The translations under genes were made by a program, and so were the position numbers. Below, piece after piece: positions 1-5,332 of a stretch of DNA of 10,167 nucleotides. Origin of the DNA: Clostridiaceae bacterium (lineage in GTDB: Bacteria > Bacillota > Clostridia > Saccharofermentanales > UBA5734); contig JAAYFZ010000133.1 of the NCBI GenBank assembly GCA_012727965.1, forward strand, positions 1 to 10,167, in the 5' to 3' direction. Numbering within the stretch: position 1 is the first letter of the stretch; each line of letters starts with the position of its first letter. The notes beneath the pieces are model-generated. The model saw only the letters and a program-made list of their open reading frames with translations, was not told the origin of the DNA and did not search any database.

Positions 1-178
1 TCTGGTAGAAGCTTACTGCCTGCGCTCTCTGATCTCTGGCCTGAGATTGCAGCTGCAGACCAAATAATACGATCAGCACTGACAACACAACAAAAACACC
101 AAGAGAGAGCATTAGCTCTATTCTCAGTCGTTTCAATCTTCTTATTCGCAGCTCTTGTTCCACATTATAATTGTCCAA
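1..178 (-). CDS. Single-pass membrane protein of unknown family, N-terminal part only
   Basis: I do not recognise this gene. Reading leftwards from a TTG start gives 59 open codons and then the window edge, so the C-terminal part is missing. The visible part has a short acidic start (DNYNVEQE), a strongly basic stretch at about residues 11-19 (RIRRLKRLR), a hydrophobic segment at about residues 22-42 that should span the membrane, and then a polar Gln/Arg/Ala-rich stretch. By the positive-inside rule the N terminus is cytoplasmic and the rest would lie outside. The start is chosen because an AAGGAG motif sits 8 nt upstream and the gene begins 19 bp after the yfbR stop, which suggests co-transcription. 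Bitopic division proteins such as FtsL/FtsB/DivIC have this general shape, but so do many anchored enzymes, so no function is assigned. Confidence 0.72.
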   Translation of the reverse strand, partial: MDNYNVEQELRIRRLKRLRIELMLSLGVFVVLSVLIVLFGLQLQSQARDQRAQAVSFYQ

Positions 179-186
179 ATCCAGTT

Positions 187-192
187 CTCCTT
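187..192 (-). promoter_or_regulatory. Shine-Dalgarno motif that fixes the TTG start of the leftmost gene
   Basis: AAGGAG on the minus strand lies 8 nt before the TTG at 178-176. It falls in the short gap after the yfbR stop codon. No ATG or GTG in this frame has comparable spacing, so this motif decides the start. Confidence 0.7.
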
Positions 193-197
193 GGTGG

Positions 198-854
198 CTA
201 ATCCTTGCTATTGCTGAGCTGATCAAGTGTCAGCTTATAAGATGGCAGGTATATTTCCAGGAAATGTTTAACCTCAGGCAGATCATTTTCCTCAAGATAT
301 TTCTCCAGACTATATCTTGCCTGGACAAATTCCGGGTTGCCGGCCTTCTCCTCATCGAGACATTTTATATATGCACCCAGCTTATCCGCTGCCTTGACGA
401 ATTTGACTGCTTCTTCATATTCAGCTGATTGACCGTTCGGCAGCATCAGGCTGCGATACTCTTCGCTTAACTCGGCAGGCAGCATCGATAATAGCTTCTC
501 GGAGGCAACAGCCTCGACCCTCTTGTAGGCTGATTTTATATCCGGATTGAAATATTTAACAGGAGTAGGCAGGTCACCGGTCAGGATCTCGCTGGCATCA
601 TGGAACATGCCCAGAAGTGCTGCCAGTTCTGGCTGTGGACAGACCCTGCCCTCGCTGAAATAATGCTTGCGAAACAGAGCCAAAGCATGCGCTATCATGG
701 CAACCTGGAAGGAATGCTCCTGAATATTTTCCTGCTCAGTATTTTTCATCAAACCCCAGCGGTTGATATAGCGCATTCTGTGCAGCATAGCAAAAAAATG
801 AAAACCATCAGCCGCGCCTTGTGCCTTGTTTTGTCCTAATATTTCTTCACTCAT
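198..854 (-). CDS. yfbR: HD-domain 5'-deoxynucleotidase, YfbR family
   Basis: This 218-residue protein should dephosphorylate deoxyribonucleoside 5'-monophosphates in the cytoplasm, using a divalent metal. Similarity to E. coli YfbR runs almost end to end: the INRW segment (30-33), the QEHSFQVAMIAHALA stretch (from 45), and the HDASEILTGDLPTPVKYFN block (from 85). Metal-binding HD residues are H47, H85, D86 and D157 (in KAADK), with E89 as the likely partner in catalysis. W33 matches the Trp that in E. coli YfbR selects for 2'-deoxyribose. It is slightly longer than the E. coli protein because of about 13 extra N-terminal residues. A GGAGGA motif lies about 12 nt before the ATG, a somewhat long spacing. 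It begins 33 bp after dgt, so both nucleotide hydrolases are probably on one transcript. The family assignment is secure; the substrate range is inferred from the family. Confidence 0.93.
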   Translation of the reverse strand: MSEEILGQNKAQGAADGFHFFAMLHRMRYINRWGLMKNTEQENIQEHSFQVAMIAHALALFRKHYFSEGRVCPQPELAALLGMFHDASEILTGDLPTPVKYFNPDIKSAYKRVEAVASEKLLSMLPAELSEEYRSLMLPNGQSAEYEEAVKFVKAADKLGAYIKCLDEEKAGNPEFVQARYSLEKYLEENDLPEVKHFLEIYLPSYKLTLDQLSNSKD

Positions 855-887
855 TTTGTCTGCTCATCCTCCGTCATAATCATTAGT

Positions 888-2015
888 CTAGATCCAGTAG
901 ATCGATTCAAACTTCTTCGTTGCATAGTTGTCTGACATGCCGGCAATATAATCGGTGATCCGCTGGGCAAGTGGTTCACCGTCCGGTCCTGGATGCTCTC
1001 TGAGATAATCGGCCAGGCCTGCCAGAGTGCCGTTTTTGCTGCGTGCTAGCTTCTCTGGATCTGAGGCCGCCTGATAAAGAGCCTCAAACAAGCCTTCTAT
1101 AACATTTTCTGCCATTTTCTCGTATCTGGCAATTTTTTCCGATCTATAAATACGATTGAAATTCTCTTTTAACAACTCTTCCATGCTGAGGCCTTTTTCC
1201 GGGCTGAGTATTATGGCATCCTGCTGGAAGCTGTTGGCGATAATGTCTGTTACCAGCGTATTAATTATCTCACCATTTGTTCTGCCCAGTGCAGTTCTTA
1301 TAGCAGCTGGCAGATCATCAAACTCCATGATACCGGCTCTGGCCGCATCCTCGATATCTCTACCGACATAGGCGATCTTATCTGCCATGCGAACAACACA
1401 GCCCTCAAGGGTAGCTGGTGCTCCGTGACAGATAGCCCGAGGTATAAGGTCCTCTGTTTTCTTATTACGGTTTGGCTGAAGTGTAAATTCGTTATAGCGT
1501 TCTCCACAGTGGCTGGCTATACCATCTCTAACCTCAAAGGTCAGATTAAGGCCACGTCTGTTGTTTTTCTCAGCCAGCAGGTCTACTACTCTGAGGCTAT
1601 GTAGTTCATGCTGAAAATCCAGAGTCTCGTCAACCTTTTTCAGACAACGGCGCAGAACTTTTTCACCAGTATGGCCAAAAGGCGCATGACCGAGATCATG
1701 TCCGAGTGCGATTGCCTGAATCAGATCAGAGTTCAGTCCAAGTGCTTTGCCGATTGTATTAGAAATATAATTGACATAGATCACGTGCTCCATGCGTGTG
1801 CAGATATGATCATTTTGAGGATTGAAGAATACCTGTGTTTTGTGGCGCAGACGACGGAACTCCATCGAGAAAATGATCCTGCCGGTATCCCGCTCAAAAT
1901 CAGTTCTGACAGTACACTTGTCCTGTTCGATTGCCCTGCCTCTGCTCTTAGTATTACGAGCGGCAAAAGGACTCAGGAGCTTCTCTTGTTCTTCTTTTAA
2001 CAATCTGGGCAGCAT
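888..2015 (-). CDS. dgt: Deoxyguanosinetriphosphate triphosphohydrolase-like HD protein (dGTPase)
   Basis: This 375-residue protein belongs to the dGTPase branch of HD phosphohydrolases, which split dNTPs into deoxynucleoside plus triphosphate. Visible signatures are the N-terminal RTDFERDTGRIIFSMEFRRL block (37-56), the RMEH motif with H77, ALGHDLGHAPFGHTGE with H106 and D107 (from 103), and RMADKIAYVGRDIED with D212 (from 209). The H...HD...D metal set is complete, so the enzyme should be active. It is shorter than E. coli Dgt (about 505 residues), as is usual for Gram-positive homologues, whose dNTP preference varies. The ATG at 2015 is chosen over upstream in-frame starts because AGGAGGTG lies just before it and the longer frame would run into the preceding gene. 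It sits 44 bp after the DUF362 gene and 33 bp before yfbR. In many Clostridia, as I recall, this gene neighbours dnaG; here it does not. Confidence 0.92.
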   Translation of the reverse strand: MLPRLLKEEQEKLLSPFAARNTKSRGRAIEQDKCTVRTDFERDTGRIIFSMEFRRLRHKTQVFFNPQNDHICTRMEHVIYVNYISNTIGKALGLNSDLIQAIALGHDLGHAPFGHTGEKVLRRCLKKVDETLDFQHELHSLRVVDLLAEKNNRRGLNLTFEVRDGIASHCGERYNEFTLQPNRNKKTEDLIPRAICHGAPATLEGCVVRMADKIAYVGRDIEDAARAGIMEFDDLPAAIRTALGRTNGEIINTLVTDIIANSFQQDAIILSPEKGLSMEELLKENFNRIYRSEKIARYEKMAENVIEGLFEALYQAASDPEKLARSKNGTLAGLADYLREHPGPDGEPLAQRITDYIAGMSDNYATKKFESIYWI

Positions 2016-2020
2016 CTTAG

Positions 2021-2028
2021 CACCTCCT
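2021..2028 (-). promoter_or_regulatory. Strong Shine-Dalgarno sequence for dgt
   Basis: AGGAGGTG on the minus strand is fully complementary to the usual 16S rRNA 3' end and ends 5 nt before the ATG at 2015. It excludes the longer in-frame reading that starts inside the upstream gene at 2129, and it is the best ribosome binding site among the minus-strand genes here. Confidence 0.8.
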
Positions 2029-2059
2029 CGATCGATCATCTGACAATAGCAGAGCCTGA

Positions 2060-3238
2060 TTAGCCTCTCTGCCAGGGTCTGCGAACCTGTATGGCTGCTG
2101 CCGGACATATTTCCTGACAGCAGAAACACCTAATACATTTATCATAGCTATAGCGCGGAACCTCTCTGCCTGTCTGACTCAGTGCTTTTGGTTCGAGTGG
2201 ACAGGATGCAACACATTGACCACAGCTGATGCAGATTTCAGCGTCTATTACCGGGCGACGCATAATAAATCTGCGCGCTAGTTTACCGCTGAAACTTGAT
2301 GCTGAGGTCATAAGTGAATTTTCAGTTTTTGCCTGCTTAAAATCTGTAATGATCAGCTCAGGTATAAGCTCGGATAACAGACCTTGCTTGACGACAGCAT
2401 CTTGTGCCGGGTCGATTATTCTGACCTCAATTTTCGCAGGATCGACAACACCGGTCCTTAGTACAGATAATGTCTGAAACAATTTCATTTTTGCAGTATC
2501 GTGACCTGTGACTGATGCCATAACAGTATCAACTGCCGGCGCGTCCAGGCCGACCAGGACATAACCGGTTTTTTTCGGTCTGCCATTGCGCGGCCCATTA
2601 CCTTCCATCGAAACTATCGCGTCCATAATAAATAATCTTGGTTTAAGAAATTTGTTCAAATCTGCCAGCATAGTGGCAAAAGCCCTGATATCTGAATAGA
2701 CAGCATGAAATTTGGCCTTGCGCAGACCGGGTACAACGCCAAATTGATTTTTCAGGGCCCCTGTGATTCCTGTAAGTGCATGAGTCTTAAACTTACAGAT
2801 GCTTACCAGACCATCGCTGTTAAGAACACCATTAGCTATATGCAGCTTCCTGATCGAACTATCAGCTGGAAACTCAATCTCCTGGCTATGTTCGAAATCC
2901 GCTGCTTCAATCGCAAGTTCCTCAGCAACTGCTGCCAGACCGCTGATTCTCGCAGCCTTGGCCGTACTCTCATGAGCAGGTGAATCGCCATAACTGAGCC
3001 TTAGCGGCTGTTCCATCTCAAGTTCTCTAAACAATCTTGCCACGGCCGCGAAAACAGCAGGATCTGTAGTGACCGCCTGTTCAGCAGACACAGCAGAGAG
3101 CAGATTGGGTTTGAGTAAAATACTCTCTCCCGGCTTGAACAATTTGCTAAGTTCCAGACTTGACCAGGCCAGCCTAAGCCCTTTCAGGATCAACTCTTGA
3201 TCGTATTGATCTGCCTTGATAAGACAAACAGTTGTCAT
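2060..3238 (-). CDS. DUF362 domain protein with C-terminal 2x[4Fe-4S] ferredoxin domain
   Basis: This 392-residue protein has a DUF362 domain at about residues 35-300. Recognisable segments include LLKPNLL (41-47), the YGDSP loop (83-87), ICKFKTH (147-153), GALKNQFGVVPG (from 160) and MDAIVSMEGNGP (from 205). The C-terminal bacterial ferredoxin domain has two CxxCxxCxxxCP motifs: C336/C339/C342/C346 and C368/C371/C374/C378. These should hold two [4Fe-4S] clusters. There is no signal peptide or membrane helix, so the protein is probably cytoplasmic. Such DUF362-ferredoxin proteins are common in anaerobes, but their reaction is not established to my knowledge. Redox or electron-transfer work is inferred from the clusters only. 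A GGAG motif precedes the ATG by a few bases. The gene heads the run leading to dgt, yfbR and a membrane protein. Confidence 0.9.
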   Translation of the reverse strand: MTTVCLIKADQYDQELILKGLRLAWSSLELSKLFKPGESILLKPNLLSAVSAEQAVTTDPAVFAAVARLFRELEMEQPLRLSYGDSPAHESTAKAARISGLAAVAEELAIEAADFEHSQEIEFPADSSIRKLHIANGVLNSDGLVSICKFKTHALTGITGALKNQFGVVPGLRKAKFHAVYSDIRAFATMLADLNKFLKPRLFIMDAIVSMEGNGPRNGRPKKTGYVLVGLDAPAVDTVMASVTGHDTAKMKLFQTLSVLRTGVVDPAKIEVRIIDPAQDAVVKQGLLSELIPELIITDFKQAKTENSLMTSASSFSGKLARRFIMRRPVIDAEICISCGQCVASCPLEPKALSQTGREVPRYSYDKCIRCFCCQEICPAAAIQVRRPWQRG

Positions 3239-3252
3239 ATATACTCCGATTC

Positions 3253-3265
3253 CGGCTTGCAGCCG
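3253..3265 (-). other. Small hairpin in the leader of the minus-strand operon
   Basis: The minus strand can form a 5-bp GC-rich stem (CGGCT / AGCCG) with a 3-nt loop, about 14 nt before the DUF362 start codon. It lies between the likely transcription start and the ribosome binding site. No U-run follows, so it is not a standard terminator. It could affect translation or mRNA stability, or be chance. Confidence 0.3.
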
Positions 3266-3291
3266 TCTTTTGCCATGATTTTATAATTGTT

Positions 3292-3300
3292 ATTATAGCA
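3292..3300 (-). promoter_or_regulatory. Extended -10 promoter candidate for the DUF362-dgt-yfbR run
   Basis: The minus strand reads TGCTATAAT, a perfect -10 hexamer with the TGn extension. No good -35 hexamer lies 16-18 bp upstream, as is normal for extended -10 promoters. Transcription would start about 45 nt before the ATG at 3238. Confidence 0.55.
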
Positions 3301-3352
3301 TAGCAGGCCGAAAACAATGCATTTGAAGGCTCATCAGAAGTTATTTCCACAC

Positions 3353-3361
3353 TGGTATAAT
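3353..3361 (+). promoter_or_regulatory. Extended -10 promoter candidate for the Na/Pi transporter gene (distal)
   Basis: TGGTATAAT on the plus strand is a perfect extended -10 element, without a convincing -35. Transcription from it would give a leader of roughly 115 nt. It points away from the minus-strand candidate at 3292-3300, so the two are back to back in one control region. Confidence 0.5.
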
Positions 3362-3382
3362 CGACAATTTTGGTCAAATCCA

Positions 3383-3411
3383 TTGTGCCAACTCGTAATC
3401 TCAGATAAAAT
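3383..3411 (+). promoter_or_regulatory. Second promoter candidate for the Na/Pi transporter gene (proximal)
   Basis: TTGTGC (3383-3388) and TAAAAT (3406-3411) are separated by exactly 17 bp. The -10 matches the consensus at five of six positions, the -35 at three of six. Transcription would begin near 3418, inside the repeat cluster described next. Confidence 0.4.
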
Positions 3412-3445
3412 TGTAATCGTTTGGTTAAATTACAGCTGTATTACA
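3412..3445. promoter_or_regulatory. Repeat cluster in the transporter leader, possible operator
   Basis: TGTAAT (3412-3417) is an inverted copy of ATTACA (3429-3434), and a second ATTACA follows at 3440-3445. The two ATTACA copies are 11 bp apart, start to start, and enclose part of the 10-bp palindrome TACAGCTGTA (3431-3440). The cluster starts right after the proximal -10 element, where a repressor site would lie. The same repeats could also form alternative small RNA stems. Direct repeats with 11-bp period resemble PhoP-type boxes (TTAACA-like), but the sequence match is partial and the site is not upstream of the promoter. Confidence 0.35.
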
Positions 3446-3471
3446 AGAGCAGCCAAAAAAACTAAGCTTAA

Positions 3472-3477
3472 AAGGAG
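3472..3477 (+). promoter_or_regulatory. Shine-Dalgarno motif fixing the transporter start
   Basis: AAGGAG lies 7 nt before the ATG at 3485. The frame is open back to 3317, but that extension contains both promoter candidates and reads nothing like the family N terminus, so this motif decides the start. Confidence 0.8.
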
Positions 3478-3484
3478 TTACTTA

Positions 3485-5215
3485 ATGGGTATTGAAACAA
3501 TTTTCGCCTTATTCGGCGGACTGGCTTTGTTCATTTTCGGTATGCACCAGATGGGCGAAGGTCTGCAGAAAACCGCTGGCGACAAAATGCGGAATATTCT
3601 GGCCATGCTTACTGGTACGCCGATCAAGGCTGTTATCGTAGGCGCATTGGTTACCGTTATAGTTCAGAGCTCATCTGCTACTACGGTTATGGTTGTTGGT
3701 TTCGTCAGCGCCGGTCTGATGACACTTAAGCAATCCGTCGGTGTAATAATGGGTGCCAATATTGGTACTACGATTACTGCCTGGATCGTTGCTACGAAGA
3801 TCGATGAATATGCCTGGCTGTTTGTAGCTATTGGCTTCGTCCTTATGTTTTTTGTCAAAAAACCTAAAATCAAATATCTCGGACAAATAGTTTTTGCTTT
3901 TGGTCTGCTGTTCGTCGGTCTAAACAGTATGGGAGCAGCAATGAAGCCGCTGGCCAAGAGTCAGGAGTTTTCTGATCTGCTGCTTAGTATCAAAGATGTC
4001 CCTATACTCGGTGTTATAGTCGGTACGATTTCAACGATGGTCGTTCAGAGTTCCTCGGCTGCTATTGGTGTACTACAGACTCTTGGCAGCACATCAATCG
4101 ATGAACTTGGAACTCCACTGATTTCGCTATACCAGGCTGTACCTATTTTGCTCGGTAGTAATATCGGTACTACAATCACAGCTGTACTGGCAACTATCGG
4201 CGGTTCTCGTGATGCTAAACGTGCTGCGGCAGCTCATGCTGTGTTCAATATGTTTGGATCGATAATGTTCATATTCCTTCTGCGCCCTTATACTCATTTT
4301 GTCAATTTCATACTTGGAGTTTTCGGCGTAACAAGAATTGCCGACAGCAATACCGGTATCGCAGGCATGGTCACACCTATCGCCGACTCGATGCGCGAGA
4401 GTATTGCCATATCCCATTCTGTTTTCAACATTGTCAACACATTACTATGGCTCCCATTCATCTGGCTGATGGTCAAGCTTGTTACAAATATCGTCAGAGG
4501 CGAGGATCCTGTTGTTCATAAGAAGCTGGCTTTTATCGACTATAAGGTCGTAAACAGTCCTGCGATCGCGATTGATCTGGCTACGCAGGAGCTGGCCAGA
4601 ATGACTGAGATCGCAACGACCATGACACAAGATGCTCATAAGATCATTACTAACTATGACAAAGAGCTAGAAACCAAGATCTTTGCCAATGAAGATACTC
4701 TGGACTACCTGGAAAATGAGATCGTTCGTTATCTGTCGCATATATTCCAGTCATCGGTCATAACTGAAACTGATTCAGTCAGAATCGCCGGTCTGATGCA
4801 TGCCACCAATGATATTGAACGTATCGGTGACTATTGCAGTAATATCTGTGATACTGCTCTGCAGATGACAGAGAATGGTTTGGCTTTCTCTGAACGGGCT
4901 AATTCGGAGCTGGATGAGGCTTTTGCCCTTGTCGAAAAAATAGTTACGGAGACGGTCTTCGCTCTGCGTAATACTGATTTGGTTACTGCTGGTAAGATCA
5001 TGAGTCACGAAGATGAGATCGACGCCATGGAAGATAAACTCAGAGAGAGTCACATGGAGCGCCTGAACAATGGCGAGTGCGATCCGAAAACCACCGTTAT
5101 CTTCCTTGAGCTGCTGCATACAATGGAGAGAATCGGCGATCATTGTCAGAATATAGCTGAAGTCGTGGTTAGCGGCGGCAAATACAAGGTTCACAATTAT
5201 CGCGGCGAAGAATAA
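3485..5215 (+). CDS. Na/Pi cotransporter family protein with C-terminal PhoU-like domain
   Basis: This 576-residue inner-membrane protein is predicted to move phosphate with sodium; in related YjbB-type proteins the direction can be export. It has two inverted Na/Pi-cotransporter repeats, each with the substrate-site signature: QSSSATT (61-67) followed by GANIGTT (90-96), and QSSSAA (188-193) followed by GSNIGTT (224-230). Hydrophobic helices cover about residues 1-335. From about 355 onward the protein is soluble and helical, with two PhoU-type metal-binding motifs: NDIERIGDYCSNICD (442-456) and HTMERIGDHCQNIAE (545-559). The PhoU part probably senses or gates transport on the cytoplasmic side. 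Length and order match the family. The start is supported by AAGGAG at 7 nt. The gene stands alone, between a divergent control region and a bidirectional terminator. The family is secure; substrate direction is not known. Confidence 0.93.
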   Translation: MGIETIFALFGGLALFIFGMHQMGEGLQKTAGDKMRNILAMLTGTPIKAVIVGALVTVIVQSSSATTVMVVGFVSAGLMTLKQSVGVIMGANIGTTITAWIVATKIDEYAWLFVAIGFVLMFFVKKPKIKYLGQIVFAFGLLFVGLNSMGAAMKPLAKSQEFSDLLLSIKDVPILGVIVGTISTMVVQSSSAAIGVLQTLGSTSIDELGTPLISLYQAVPILLGSNIGTTITAVLATIGGSRDAKRAAAAHAVFNMFGSIMFIFLLRPYTHFVNFILGVFGVTRIADSNTGIAGMVTPIADSMRESIAISHSVFNIVNTLLWLPFIWLMVKLVTNIVRGEDPVVHKKLAFIDYKVVNSPAIAIDLATQELARMTEIATTMTQDAHKIITNYDKELETKIFANEDTLDYLENEIVRYLSHIFQSSVITETDSVRIAGLMHATNDIERIGDYCSNICDTALQMTENGLAFSERANSELDEAFALVEKIVTETVFALRNTDLVTAGKIMSHEDEIDAMEDKLRESHMERLNNGECDPKTTVIFLELLHTMERIGDHCQNIAEVVVSGGKYKVHNYRGEE

Positions 5216-5261
5216 AAGCTAAGCGAAACTCAAGAGTTGTAATAAAAATTGAAACTACAAA

Positions 5262-5300
5262 AAGGTGGAGTTCCTCATTGAAGAGCTCCACCTTCTTTTT
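5262..5300. terminator. Bidirectional intrinsic terminator between the transporter gene and pcrA
   Basis: A perfect 9-bp stem (AAGGTGGAG at 5262-5270 with CTCCACCTT at 5286-5294) encloses a 15-nt loop that can pair further through TTC/GAA with a small bulge. On the plus strand it is followed by CTTTTT. On the minus strand the A-run before the stem becomes a U-run. It lies 46 bp past the transporter stop and 38 bp past the pcrA stop, so it can end both convergent transcripts. Confidence 0.88.
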
Positions 5301-5332
5301 ATGTTATGGTAATTTAGTATTTAGCTTAGCGA

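Noticed and set aside
888..2015. dGTPase as part of an anti-phage island
   Set aside because: dNTP-depleting deaminases and dGTPases do act in defence, but this one sits among housekeeping genes with no toxin, nuclease, mobile or recombination genes near it.
2016..2129. Longer dgt reading frame starting inside the DUF362 gene
   Set aside because: The first 38 residues overlap the upstream gene and do not resemble the family. AGGAGGTG directly precedes the ATG at 2015.
3317..3484. 56-codon in-frame N-terminal extension of the transporter
   Set aside because: It covers the promoter candidates and repeat cluster, lacks a ribosome binding site, and has no family-like residues. The ATG at 3485 has AAGGAG at the right distance.
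3239..3484. Riboswitch in the divergent control region
   Set aside because: I see only short repeats and one small hairpin, not the conserved core of any riboswitch class I know.
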